Assembly (NCBI RefSeq): GCF_022346885.1 | Contig: NZ_JAKRNK010000001.1 | Span: 682,001-746,000, forward strand | Origin: Paenibacillus sp. ACRRX | GTDB taxonomy: Bacteria; Bacillota; Bacilli; Paenibacillales; Paenibacillaceae | DNA length: 64,000 bases | Direction of reading: 5' to 3' | In this document: positions 16,501 to 23,895 of the stretch, piece by piece | Position numbering within the stretch: the first letter of the stretch is position 1 | Layout of the letters: every line of letters starts with the position of its first letter | The notes under the pieces: model-generated | The model's database searches: none | What the model was told of the DNA's origin: nothing | Seen by the model: only the letters and a program-made list of their open reading frames with translations | Translations under genes and position numbers: made by a program

Positions 16501-19082
16501 TCATTAAAACTAGAAGTTCGATCCTCTAGACTCAAGAGAGAATCTGAAACATGATTAGTACCCTTATTGAAATTGGAAAAATTTATTTTTGTGATTTCGT
16601 TCCTAAAACCTCGGATGGAGTCTTCATTAAGATTCAGAGTTGCAGGTATTTTCTCAAAAACAGATATTGCTTCTTCGATAGATGTAATATTTTGCTGCTG
16701 AAATACATCAAAAATACTCCGGAAATCAGAATCGGAAATGTTTACATTATTTACTGCTGCAACTTGAGCTAACGCACCAGTGAGCAAACGGGTGCTTTCA
16801 GTAACTTTTTCCCCTTTAGCTGCATAACCATCGATAAATGCTTGCAGTTCAGCGCTTTTGCCTGTTTCAGCTATGACAACGGAATCACCAAATTCCTTAT
16901 TCGCGGTGATCATTTTTTCATTTGCCTGTTTAACTTCAGATGCGAGCTGTTCCCCTAATCTTGCTATACCGGCTTGAGCAGTTTGTTTATTGGGATCAAA
17001 TTTGACCGAGGAAAATAGGTTGTTGGAGAAATAATTATTTTCATTACTAATAATCTCTTTATTGTCTCTTTTACGTATAAATTCCGCATGTTTTTTCGCG
17101 GCATCTTCATATTCTAGCCTAGCAGACTCTTTTTTGTCTCTTTTGTTAGCAATATCCTTATCAATACTGGATTTATTGCTTTCATACTCCAGCATCGCCG
17201 ATTCCCTTTGAAGACGGATCTCTTCTTCCATTAACGTGAGTTTTTGCTTGATGGCTTGAGAGTTGAGATCATAAGCATTTGCTTGGTTGCTAACCGAATC
17301 GATCGAAATGCCGTATTGGGCATTTAGCTCACTTTCTATTGCAGAGATGCGTAGTTTGTCTTGAGAAGTTTTACCCTGCACCTCAGACAATTTTTGATAC
17401 TCCTCTGAAAGCTGCTTGAGATGGGTCGTATCACTAATGGTCTTATTGACCTCATCCATCGAGTTTTTGAATTGCTCCGTGCTATCCTTGGCTCCGCCAA
17501 ACTTATCCATGAGCGAGCTTGCAAGTGTTCCAACTAATACTAACGCTAATCCTACGCCTGTTGAAGCTAGCAGTGACTTTATGGACAGACCCAAGGTTCG
17601 GAGCGCACCGGACAATCCGGTGACACCTGCCGTAGCTGCAGTAGTTGCAGGAGCAATCCCGAATAGGCCTGCAATCATAATGGCATTGCTGGCAATGGCT
17701 TGTCTAAACATAACATACAATATGCCAATTGCTGAAGTAACACCCACTATTAAGACAGGCAGGGTACCAAACGTATTGGTGAGCCATACGAGGCCGCTAC
17801 CTAAGCCAGTTAGGATATTAACAAGTACAACTAATGAATCGGTTACAAAAGCTTCACCGACTTTCAGTGCTAGCTCTTGCCAGGCTGTACGTAATCGCTC
17901 TGTTCTGGCTTGTAAGGAGTCCATATATTGCGCATTTTCGCCCATTGCCGAGCCGTGGGAACGATATGCATGGCCTGAAGCATCTATTGCCACTTGATAA
18001 TTGCTCATTAAGGCTGAGAATTGTTTAAACTGTTCTTTGCCTGCAATCGTAACACCTAAATTTTGTTTTGTACTGTTACTTAAGGTGTTCCATTTTTGAG
18101 CTAGTTCGCCTAGTATAGCCGAAGCAGATTTCATGGTTCCGTTGGTGCTGTCTATAACTTGAATGCCAACCTGCTGCAACAAGGTCGAGGAACTGCCAAG
18201 AGTTGTAATTTGGCTGTAAATTGTTTTTAGTCCTTCACCGATCGAATCGCCTGACTCTCGTGTCACATCATGGATAGCCGTTGTATGCCCGAGTAACTCC
18301 TGTATACTTACGCCATACTGTCTAGCTTGTTCGCCTGCTGATCCTAGAGATGCCGAGAGATTTTGTGCTGAGATCGCATATTCGTTATCCACCGCGTTGA
18401 GCTGATCTACGATTTTAATGCTTTGACCTGCCTGAATATTAAAGGCATTCATAGCAGTAGTGATCGTATCTATGGCCTGATCAGCAGATAAGTTAGTCAC
18501 GTTTTGTGCGAGTCCAACCGATTGGGTAAGTGCCATCACCTGAGGGCCTTCATAACCTGAGCCGGCTATTTGTGCCGACTGCTCGACAACTGAGCTGATC
18601 GACATGCCTAATTGCTTACTTAAGGCAATGGATTCGGACAACATACGGTTAAAGTTAGTGTCTTCATTCATTACTTTTTTCAGCTGTGTCATTTTAGAAT
18701 CGACTTCCATCACGGTTGCGGAAATCGCGAGCAGGGGAGCCTGAAGAAAGGACAGCGATTGAGCAAATTGTTTTACGTGTTCGGCCTTCCCTGACAAAAA
18801 CTGCTTAAAGGTTGTGTTTAAGGCAGGATTGTCAGCAGTGACAGCTAATCTGCGCATTTCTTGCTCTACATTGCTGATTGCCTGTTGATAATTTCCTGCT
18901 GAACTTGTGTTTCGCAGCTTGGCGTTTAAGCTCTCGATATGACGAGCATAATGGTCATCTGATCCAATTCGGTTATTAAGCTCTGCCAACTTTGCAGCAA
19001 GCTCTTCTCTTGAACGGAGGTATTCTTGTTCTCTTCTTCTATTTTCCTGGAGGGCATTTTCATGAATTCTTGCGCTAACCAT
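13539..19082 (-). CDS. Phage tail tape measure protein
   Basis: ATG at 19082 follows AAAGGAG; 1847 residues. The region around 130-330 matches the TP901-type tape-measure core: KQLGMSISSVVEQSAQIAG, ADQAIDTITTAMNAFNI, EYAISAQNLSASLG and SIGEGLKTIYSQITTL. Hydrophobic segments (about 400-500: LVVLVNILTGLGSGL, LPVLIVGVTSAIGILYV, ALVLVGTLASSLMD) could cross the membrane when the tail ejects DNA or opens a pore. Long charged coiled coils fill about 530-700 and 1050-1650. No lysozyme or transglycosylase motif was noticed. By the usual rule of about 0.15 nm per residue the tail would be near 280 nm (inference). Length and the preceding chaperone pair are typical of siphovirus-like tails. Confidence 0.95.
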   Translation of the reverse strand: MVSARIHENALQENRRREQEYLRSREELAAKLAELNNRIGSDDHYARHIESLNAKLRNTSSAGNYQQAISNVEQEMRRLAVTADNPALNTTFKQFLSGKAEHVKQFAQSLSFLQAPLLAISATVMEVDSKMTQLKKVMNEDTNFNRMLSESIALSKQLGMSISSVVEQSAQIAGSGYEGPQVMALTQSVGLAQNVTNLSADQAIDTITTAMNAFNIQAGQSIKIVDQLNAVDNEYAISAQNLSASLGSAGEQARQYGVSIQELLGHTTAIHDVTRESGDSIGEGLKTIYSQITTLGSSSTLLQQVGIQVIDSTNGTMKSASAILGELAQKWNTLSNSTKQNLGVTIAGKEQFKQFSALMSNYQVAIDASGHAYRSHGSAMGENAQYMDSLQARTERLRTAWQELALKVGEAFVTDSLVVLVNILTGLGSGLVWLTNTFGTLPVLIVGVTSAIGILYVMFRQAIASNAIMIAGLFGIAPATTAATAGVTGLSGALRTLGLSIKSLLASTGVGLALVLVGTLASSLMDKFGGAKDSTEQFKNSMDEVNKTISDTTHLKQLSEEYQKLSEVQGKTSQDKLRISAIESELNAQYGISIDSVSNQANAYDLNSQAIKQKLTLMEEEIRLQRESAMLEYESNKSSIDKDIANKRDKKESARLEYEDAAKKHAEFIRKRDNKEIISNENNYFSNNLFSSVKFDPNKQTAQAGIARLGEQLASEVKQANEKMITANKEFGDSVVIAETGKSAELQAFIDGYAAKGEKVTESTRLLTGALAQVAAVNNVNISDSDFRSIFDVFQQQNITSIEEAISVFEKIPATLNLNEDSIRGFRNEITKINFSNFNKGTNHVSDSLLSLEDRTSSFNDKIKDNVSDIRKLNGVLSDMASGQSMSSDAMYDLIIQYPELASNIYKTADGWKIEQHAISDLSKEKSKKVKDDIKNEKAASLITLNNIRSRLEMYGIEIQAINNVKDAKNLMDEVTGKLLFEDHVLNSNAVNSLPPEYSEKIKAAALNNKNTLLENQKGIRENIAYMNALGAIESTINEGSPSSKPSGSSNSGSTSANEAKFESKLKLDQNEEDIKNHTASLEANNQAIETAIAKGQNYEKLLNARINIHHRLIDSLKKLHTSQVQEQASLKKTLTDKGLLSKGQVVDNVADKLNKLAKSSNPEAMEKLEQQVQQYVDLTDKINNTKSQLQQASMNLADTLNKGLEQIKSSSERKIAKSQYKISLLGEINTSAEKKLLAAYSAEIVSELALQQKKINDELYKAQRIINNPKASAEARSANEIYAQTLRSAKQNVESELVSKAEESGKQQADALLNGYQKQLSELEYKKSLLGTIDTDEEKKQAAKITTDIKTTLINEQKKIEDEIKLVQQNLKKKGASLLDTHQRQAKLESLQEEQKNVNKKLVDMNDEELKIRNDNANAIIDNYKKMLDKHKEMQIKAKDEEIRLEKEKHDKKIKLLDDLQKRNEDYINAQLKSFDRSNQTEDYDASLKKMVDERQAVQDRLHLLDLDNSLEAKAKRKTLQEELNAKDDEINKFKQSRERDLRKQGLQDQLDDLKTTLDKEKELENNLHNDKIKGLEKEKTAIEEKHKLLMEKEILFSTLKQQLMSQDKAVFNQGIADMRTEYDKFFEFLKTNSALVGQQMADHLRGQFAQDLSDYGNSNQAGNVPPAIGNQSSTAPVNPSNEDVNTAWNKYLANKQEAEGLIIKDKGKNKVRINELRQENDDYRAAYKFPDLPYSQLRGKAPFTAETGGMTPAWGSGGKYLLAHEKELILNKTDTFNLLKIIDVTRHMMDSIRSFKFPSLATSGNVIENLHVSVQGNFAQKNGDDVFSSIINGLKAKGVEFKRGL

Positions 19083-19121
19083 CCCATTATCACTCCTTTC
19101 TGTGTCATTTGAAGAGACGTG

Positions 19122-19280
19122 TTACGACTGCGAAGGCTGTTCCTCATCTATTAGGGGATGAGCGAATATGTAGCGTAGTTCATACATGGCATCTTGCTCT
19201 GTGAAGCCTTCGACCGGAGTGCGATTTAAAAACTGTAATACATTTTTCACCATATGTTCGGATAGTTCATACCTAGGCAT
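19122..19280 (-). CDS. Small tail-assembly chaperone frame (T-like), probably also made by frameshift
   Basis: The ATG at 19280 overlaps the stop of the preceding gene (ATGCCTAG) and lies eight bases after GCGAGG, so it can be translated as a 52-residue protein. The same frame also continues upstream in the other gene's region, so a fusion can form if ribosomes change frame on the A8 run at 19280-19287. Sequence features: MPRYELSEHMVKNVLQFL, then VEGFTEQDAMYELRYIFAHPL. Position between the tube gene and the tape measure, with this overlap, is that of lambda G/T-type chaperones, which produce a small amount of fusion. The role is inferred from position and overlap. Confidence 0.75.
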   Translation of the reverse strand: MPRYELSEHMVKNVLQFLNRTPVEGFTEQDAMYELRYIFAHPLIDEEQPSQS

Positions 19281-19782
19281 TTTTTTTACCTCGCTTCGTA
19301 ACTGCTGGCCCCTCAGGTTTGGATGAAGATGCTTCCGTATTATTGATTTCATTAAGTTTTTCTTCAATCGCATGATTGATGAGCTTTAATGTTTCGTCGA
19401 TATCCTTATACACTATGCCTAGTTGTGCCGGATCAAATGACTCCAGAATCTTGTTGGTATAGTTACCGTCATTGAGCGTATAGAGCATATCTAATAATCC
19501 ATCATAACCTTTGACATCTGCTTTAATTGAAGTAAAGTATTTAACGACTAACATCGTCTGAATCGCAAAAAGAGTCGGAGCATCCAGCTTTTTCTTTTGT
19601 TCCATTGCATCAGAGAGCACGTCGATAAGCTCGGTTTTGAGCTTCGTTATTTTAGAAGGACGTAGAACAAGATCAACATCAATCTTGGTTCCATTTTCAA
19701 ATGTTAATACTGTTGTATTTTTATATTTTTCAGCAGCTTCTTTTTTTACTTGTGCGAGTGATAAGTTACGGATTTGGGCCAT
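19273..19782 (-). CDS. Tail assembly chaperone (G-like)
   Basis: ATG at 19782 follows AAAGGAG; 169 residues. It is mostly helical by eye: MAQIRNLSLAQVKKEAAEKY, a short FENGTKIDVDLVLRPSKITK beta segment, then ELIDVLSDAMEQKKK and further helices with a GYDGLLDMLYTLNDGNY loop, and a lysine-rich tail VTKRGKKNA ending in the A8 run. Location directly after the tube gene and before the tape measure, with an out-of-frame overlap on the next gene, matches the G component of siphophage tail-assembly chaperones, which bind the tape measure during tail growth. Expected to be the more abundant product. Confidence 0.8.
   Translation of the reverse strand: MAQIRNLSLAQVKKEAAEKYKNTTVLTFENGTKIDVDLVLRPSKITKLKTELIDVLSDAMEQKKKLDAPTLFAIQTMLVVKYFTSIKADVKGYDGLLDMLYTLNDGNYTNKILESFDPAQLGIVYKDIDETLKLINHAIEEKLNEINNTEASSSKPEGPAVTKRGKKNA
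19278..19290 (-). promoter_or_regulatory. Candidate programmed frameshift site on an A8 run
   Basis: In the G-like frame the codons read GGT AAA AAA AAT GCC TAG. The downstream frame begins ATG CCT AGG, one base later. A change of +1 or -2 on the A run would join the two frames and skip the stop. Comparable slips are known for tail chaperone genes (lambda -1, Mu -2, Listeria phage PSA +1). No measurement is available, and ordinary translational coupling is an alternative. Confidence 0.55.
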
Positions 19783-19811
19783 CAGACAAATTCTCCTTTA
19801 CGGGGTGATTT

Positions 19812-19848
19812 GAAATAAAAAGAGGCAAAATATATATTTTGCCTCTTT
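19812..19848 (-). terminator. Intrinsic terminator after the tail-tube gene
   Basis: A hairpin (AGAGGCAAAATA with TATTTTGCCTCT) is followed on the minus strand by TTTTATTT. It lies 11 bases after the stop of the tube gene. Phage genomes often place a leaky terminator there, so that much tube protein and less tape measure and tip proteins are made. Confidence 0.8.
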
Positions 19849-19858
19849 AATAGTTAGA

Positions 19859-20629
19859 TTATTCTTCGAGCAAATCAATGACAACCATTGCAGTTGAACT
19901 AGAATCTTTTAAGACTTCTGTACTAAATGTAAATGGAGTAGGGTCACCAGTTGCTGCCATGTTAATATTAAAGTTAGGCAGTACTTTAAGCTTAGGAATG
20001 GTAAAGACGGCAGGAACGTCTACACCATCCTCGTTGCGCCACAGTGTCTCACCCTCAAGTGTGTATGTACCAGGGAACACATCAGATGCAATCGTAATGC
20101 TTTTTGCTGATACAGGTGCATCTACATAATAATCAGCGATTACGATATCGCCTTCTTTGATGCTTGCACCAGTCAATACAACCTTAGTAACTGCAGGAGT
20201 ACCAGTTGTGGTTACTGCAGCTGTAAGCTTTTCACCAATAGCAGCTCCATCCGCTGATTTGTAGAAGAAAGATTTAACATCAACGTTAGCAGTTGGTGCA
20301 GTTGCTAATTTTACAGACAAGTCAGTGCCATCTTTTTGCACACGCAGCACTTCTTTTTTATGGACAGGTTTGGATGCAGCTGTAAATTTGGAACCAGTCA
20401 ACACTTCAAGTCCTTCTTTGGAGATCAGTGTATCCTCCATATTCATCGTAATTTCTTTTTCACTATCCCAGCCGATAAGCTTAGCGTTACCACGGCCGCC
20501 ACGTGCATATACAGTCGTTCCTTTTGTCTCCAGTGCACTTGTTTTCAATGATTCTAAGTAAACAACGGGTTCCTGTGTTTTAACGTCTTTTAATACCACA
20601 TTACAAATCTCACGTACTCCATAGCGCAT
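19859..20629 (-). CDS. Major tail (tube) protein candidate
   Basis: ATG at 20629 follows TAGGAGGA; 256 residues. The sequence begins MRYGVREICNVVLKDVKT and is beta-rich: LESLKTSALE, TTVYARGGRGNAKLIGWDS, EKEITMNMEDTLIS. A middle insertion (about 85-180, with TAPTANVDVKSFFYK and GEKLTAAVTTTG) looks like a beta domain, and the end DPTPFTFSTEVLKD resembles the C-terminal part of tube proteins. It is just upstream of the chaperone pair and tape measure and is followed by its own terminator, as expected of the most abundant tail protein. The call rests on position and on this pattern. Good confidence, family not searched. Confidence 0.75.
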   Translation of the reverse strand: MRYGVREICNVVLKDVKTQEPVVYLESLKTSALETKGTTVYARGGRGNAKLIGWDSEKEITMNMEDTLISKEGLEVLTGSKFTAASKPVHKKEVLRVQKDGTDLSVKLATAPTANVDVKSFFYKSADGAAIGEKLTAAVTTTGTPAVTKVVLTGASIKEGDIVIADYYVDAPVSAKSITIASDVFPGTYTLEGETLWRNEDGVDVPAVFTIPKLKVLPNFNINMAATGDPTPFTFSTEVLKDSSSTAMVVIDLLEE

Positions 20630-20667
20630 AAATAAATCCTCCTAGTTTATATTGTCAAATATATATT

Positions 20668-21402
20668 TTATATTTTTGACATCCAATGTTTGATATTGAT
20701 ATGATTTGAGTCTGCTCCGTGGAGCAGTGCTTGAATATTAATTTCGTACTCGTCAATCATCTTCATACGATTAAATTGATCATTAAACTGAAACATATTT
20801 AAATCAAATACATTGAACAGATTAATGCCGTTGGCATTCGATACAAGGATTGAAATGAGATCCAGCAAGGTTAGCTGTTCATCATTGGAAGATGATTTTT
20901 TTAATTCTTGTATCTTCTTTTTGTTGGCCAGCATTTTTTGCTGAATCAATCGTGCTCGTTCATTAAGTGGACGAAATTGCTCATCTTCCATATGGCGATG
21001 AATGCAATTCTGAACGCGTATCACTTGCAACATATCCTCTAGCGAGGAGTAGGGGAGAGAAACATCTCCCAGACGTATTACATCTTCATGCAGATCAAGC
21101 TTATCTGTATCCGTAAAATAACGAATGCTGTCTACTATTAAGTCAACATATTCATATTGATGACTCATACGCATTAATTGCAGAAGCGTAATGTCTGAAG
21201 GGAGCTCTTTCATAACTTGGGGCGGAAAGACATCCTCTTTTTGTACAGTCAAAATACCTAGATTACGGTTGTATGTCTCATATCCGTCCTCTATAATACT
21301 TTTTAAATTTTTAGGAATAATTTCAATTCCATGGATGAAATAAGGGAGATTTGCAATTGTCTTAAGTCGGATAACTTCAATTAGGTTATTGTTAATTGTC
21401 AT
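20668..21402 (-). CDS. Phage tail-module protein of unknown function (244 aa)
   Basis: ATG at 21402 comes two bases after the stop of the preceding gene, so translation is probably coupled; an upstream ATG in the overlap has no ribosome site either. The sequence opens with a short beta segment (IANLPYFIHGIEIIP), then helices with LLQLMRMSHQYEYVDLIVDS and EDMLQVIRVQNCIHRH. The end LLDLISILVSNANGINLFNV and MFQFNDQFNRMKMIDEYEINIQ resembles Gp15-type tail assembly proteins only weakly. Position before the tube gene suggests a role in tail completion or connector binding. I do not recognise the family. Confidence 0.65.
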   Translation of the reverse strand: MTINNNLIEVIRLKTIANLPYFIHGIEIIPKNLKSIIEDGYETYNRNLGILTVQKEDVFPPQVMKELPSDITLLQLMRMSHQYEYVDLIVDSIRYFTDTDKLDLHEDVIRLGDVSLPYSSLEDMLQVIRVQNCIHRHMEDEQFRPLNERARLIQQKMLANKKKIQELKKSSSNDEQLTLLDLISILVSNANGINLFNVFDLNMFQFNDQFNRMKMIDEYEINIQALLHGADSNHINIKHWMSKI

Positions 21403-21403
21403 T

Positions 21404-21874
21404 TTAATAGAAATCCCATATTTTATATGATACATATAAATCTATGTAACCTGATTTTAATGCCAATTCATCCATCCGATTAAATTCAAGCTTGCCCATT
21501 CCCAGGCCTGTCTGCCCATTCATCAACTCATCAATCAGACTAATGATATAATCAGTACGCAGTGCACCATAATCTGTCTTCATGAGATCTTTATGTACAA
21601 GGGTATGGATATAAAGCAATCCTGATGAGAATGTTGAGTTTACCAACTTCATGTTTTTGAAGCTTACCGTTAGATACGAAGCAGGGCTTGTAGTGCTGTC
21701 TATAGGATGTTGATAAGGGAATACATTGTGATAGAGCAGCTGCGAAGCACTAATGTCAGGCTTATCAAGAAAATTGGAATCGTTATAGAATAGAGCTTTA
21801 CGCAATTCTTGATGAGCCAGTATGTTATTTACGATGGCTTCTTTTTTCTGAATCCAGTTCATTCGACTGTGCAT
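21404..21874 (-). CDS. Phage tail-module protein of unknown function (156 aa)
   Basis: ATG at 21874 lies nine bases after AAAGGTG; a GTG at 21886 overlaps that motif and is rejected. The protein begins MHSRMNWIQKKEAIVN and has PASYLTVSFKNMKLVNS and GQTGLGMGKLEFNRMDEL segments, ending YVSYKIWDFY. The size and mixed alpha/beta look would fit a tail-terminator or tail-completion protein, which siphophages encode just before the tube gene. This is inference from position only. It heads the visible tail transcript, next to a 255-base leader containing several Shine-Dalgarno-like motifs. Confidence 0.65.
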   Translation of the reverse strand: MHSRMNWIQKKEAIVNNILAHQELRKALFYNDSNFLDKPDISASQLLYHNVFPYQHPIDSTTSPASYLTVSFKNMKLVNSTFSSGLLYIHTLVHKDLMKTDYGALRTDYIISLIDELMNGQTGLGMGKLEFNRMDELALKSGYIDLYVSYKIWDFY

Positions 21875-22141
21875 GTTATGCAACACCTTTAATGTAAGTG
21901 AATAGGGGATGTAGCATCAGTACACCTCTTTCATACCTTTCGTGACCATGTACAGAGTATGTTACGATGTTATAAAACTAAGTAAATCCATAAATACACA
22001 TCACTCACTTCACCTCCTTTCAAGTTAATTAAAATGCATAATTTATTTTTTAAGGATCAACATATGTTTCATTCTTTATTGTCTACTGTTTTACCTTCTC
22101 ATATCTATATAGGGTCTTTCTCATTTTTTTGACCAAAATAA
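21875..22141 (-). promoter_or_regulatory. AT-rich leader region of the tail operon
   Basis: No gene of usual size. On the minus strand there is a strong AAAGGAGGTG at 22011-22020 followed by an ATG/GTG with only 8-9 codons, and a second motif (AAAGAGGTG) followed by a 13-codon frame (21876-21917, MLHPLFTYIKGVA) that overlaps the next gene's start. These might be short leader peptides or remnants. A promoter is expected here because the upstream gene ends at 22142; possible boxes (TTGGTC with a TATATA) are poorly spaced, so none is assigned. Confidence 0.4.
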
Positions 22142-23353
22142 TTATCGAAGCGATAAATAATGCTTTCTTATGCTTTGTTTATATGTAATAGCAAGCCTTT
22201 CTGATATTCTATCGATATACCTTTTTATTTGTCTCGTTGTATATAGCCTGCCCTGAGTTGCACTGACCTGTGCAGATGCTCGTTCAATAATTTCATATTT
22301 AGGATTAATCGTAAATGAACTCAATTTCTTTTCTGTTTTTAACATATCATTTATATTATCATTATTTATTTTATAAAACTTAGCTTCATTAATATATGAT
22401 TTGTATGCATAACTTAAATCAAGCTGTAGCACGTTATGCAGTATAGTGCGTTCTATTGTTGATAGCTTAGCTGAATTAACAAGTTGAATAAAATCTCGTA
22501 AAATTTCAAACATCATTTCATTTACCTTGCCTTCATACAAAGTACTAAGCTCAGCAAATTGATATATTAGCCCTTTAACATGTTCAGTTTTACGCAAATC
22601 AATTTTGTTTTCACTAATATGGATATATTCATCGTTATGTAAATAACCTGTATCCTCAGTCCAGCAATACATGGTTCGGCCATTGGAGACACCAAAAGAA
22701 AATGAACCTCGGATCATTTCATTCATAAGAAACATTTCGTACTTCAAATCGCCGATAAGTCTTGTCACTTTTCTTCTTGCTAATTGATTTGCTAGCGTAG
22801 CTTTAGATTTTTCTAGATTGTTAATATTCAGATGAATTTGTTGTAGATATATGGATTTTTTGATTTCTTTCATACTTACTTTTCGATCCTGCAATGCTTT
22901 CTTTTTTGACTTGCGGTAAAGAGTGGCTTGTTGCGTAGTCTCATTTAAGTCGTCAAGTGCTTTCTCACGCAATAAATTGTTAGATTTTTTATTATTAGTC
23001 AAAGTAGGATAGGTTAATTTCAAATCACTAACTTCGTTAGCTTCAATTTGCTGCTTATGCGACTCGTTTTTATAGTCAGTAAATAACAGATAGTCGGCTA
23101 CTTGTTCAAGGAGCTGAGAAAATCCATCACCTTCGGAAATTTGTTGTGTTTTCCCTTTGACTTGTTTCTTAGCAAATTGCTCTGTTAAAGAATAATCAGA
23201 CAACCAGGAGTGTTCAGACAAAATTGACTCCAGATATTGAATCCGTTCATCTGAATAATGCAAAGAGTAATCAAGTGCTTGTTTCATTTCTTTTATTAAT
23301 TCATATTTCCCTTTGTTATTTATATCGTATTCTTTGTATTTTACATTTAACAT
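22142..23353 (-). CDS. Large basic phage-region protein of unknown function (403 aa)
   Basis: ATG at 23353 follows AAAAGAGG; sixteen upstream in-frame codons lack a ribosome site. The protein is about 403 residues, lysine- and asparagine-rich and mostly helical. Its N-terminal third (MLNVKYKEYDINNKGKYELI to about 130) is separated by a charged region (LYRKSKKKALQDRKVSMKEI) from a second domain with GRTMYCWTEDTGYL and EYIHISENKIDLRK, then VKGLIYQFAELSTLYEGK, and a helical C terminus (LYTTRQIKRYIDRISERL). I recognise no enzyme motif. It precedes the tail operon in the same direction, so a late-gene regulator or head/connector function is possible. Nothing in the sequence decides this. Confidence 0.65.
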   Translation of the reverse strand: MLNVKYKEYDINNKGKYELIKEMKQALDYSLHYSDERIQYLESILSEHSWLSDYSLTEQFAKKQVKGKTQQISEGDGFSQLLEQVADYLLFTDYKNESHKQQIEANEVSDLKLTYPTLTNNKKSNNLLREKALDDLNETTQQATLYRKSKKKALQDRKVSMKEIKKSIYLQQIHLNINNLEKSKATLANQLARRKVTRLIGDLKYEMFLMNEMIRGSFSFGVSNGRTMYCWTEDTGYLHNDEYIHISENKIDLRKTEHVKGLIYQFAELSTLYEGKVNEMMFEILRDFIQLVNSAKLSTIERTILHNVLQLDLSYAYKSYINEAKFYKINNDNINDMLKTEKKLSSFTINPKYEIIERASAQVSATQGRLYTTRQIKRYIDRISERLAITYKQSIRKHYLSLR

Positions 23354-23410
23354 AATGAAGCCTCTTTTCTTTTCCGATGTGATATGGCTGCAATATAACA
23401 AAAGTATATA

Positions 23411-23447
23411 AAAAAAGTCAACCTGCTATGCGCTAACATAGCAGGTT
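23411..23447 (-). terminator. Intrinsic terminator after the 73-residue SOS-box gene
   Basis: A perfect 11-base-pair stem (AACCTGCTATG with CATAGCAGGTT, loop TTAGCG on the minus strand) is followed by GACTTTTTTT. It should stop transcription from the SOS-box promoter before the 403-residue gene, unless it is overridden. Confidence 0.85.
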
Positions 23448-23451
23448 ATCG

Positions 23452-23673
23452 TTAAGGTTGTGTAGTTATCCGATCCCAACAGAAATCAAATTCGTCAGCT
23501 ATGATGAGGTGACACTTTCCTGATTTAGTATGTACGTCCATTTCAACTTTCAGTGTATTTGCATTATTTAAAATAGCATAAGCTTTGGCAATTGCATTCT
23601 CTTGAGATACAGAATTCACCTTTAACATTAAAGGGAAAACTACCGTACCGTGTACATAGCAGCATTGGCTCAT
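23452..23673 (-). CDS. Small protein of unknown function under an SOS-box promoter
   Basis: ATG at 23673 follows AGGAGATG; 73 residues. The sequence begins MSQCCYVHGTVVFPLMLKV and looks like one small alpha/beta domain: a beta hairpin, a helix (QENAIAKAYAILNNA), then two strands (TLKVEMDVHTKSG, CHLIIADEFDFCW). Four cysteines are present. It has its own well-formed promoter with a LexA-like box over the -35 element and its own terminator, and it is transcribed away from the regulator pair at 23896-26216. Inference: an SOS-induced control protein, for example an anti-repressor. The family was not recognised. Confidence 0.75.
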   Translation of the reverse strand: MSQCCYVHGTVVFPLMLKVNSVSQENAIAKAYAILNNANTLKVEMDVHTKSGKCHLIIADEFDFCWDRITTQP

Positions 23674-23723
23674 TCCAATTCATCTCCTAAACGGGTAATA
23701 TCGTGGGCATCTGGCGTACATTT

Positions 23724-23752
23724 ATTTTACATCATAAATTAGAAAATATCAA
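23724..23752 (-). promoter_or_regulatory. Sigma-A promoter of the 73-residue gene
   Basis: On the minus strand, -35 TTGATA (23752-23747) and -10 TAAAAT (23729-23724) are separated by 17 bases. The -10 lies about 50 bases before the start codon. The LexA-like box at 23750-23763 overlaps the -35 element. Confidence 0.75.
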
Positions 23753-23763
23753 ACATATGTTCG
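23750..23763 (-). promoter_or_regulatory. LexA (SOS) box
   Basis: Minus-strand CGAACATATGTTTG fits the Gram-positive LexA consensus CGAACRNRYGTTYC at 13 of 14 positions. It covers the first bases of the -35 hexamer, so bound LexA would block the promoter. This supports DNA-damage induction of the adjacent gene. Whether it also affects the plus-strand promoter about 70 bases away is unknown. Confidence 0.75.
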
Positions 23764-23827
23764 TATTTATTTTGATTAACTTTTTATGGCTTTTTAGAGA
23801 AAAAGGTTTTATTTATTTAAATCGTAT

Positions 23828-23857
23828 TTGTATAATTTCCACTTTAAGTGATATAAT
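23828..23857 (+). promoter_or_regulatory. Promoter of the DGQHR-type/repressor-like gene pair
   Basis: -35 TTGTAT (23828-23833), an 18-base spacer, and an extended -10 TGATATAAT ending at 23857. The start codon at 23896 is preceded by AAAGGAG. This is the only clear promoter before the two regulator genes. Confidence 0.7.
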
Positions 23858-23895
23858 AGACATTAAACTTATACATAAGCAAAGGAGAAACAAGC

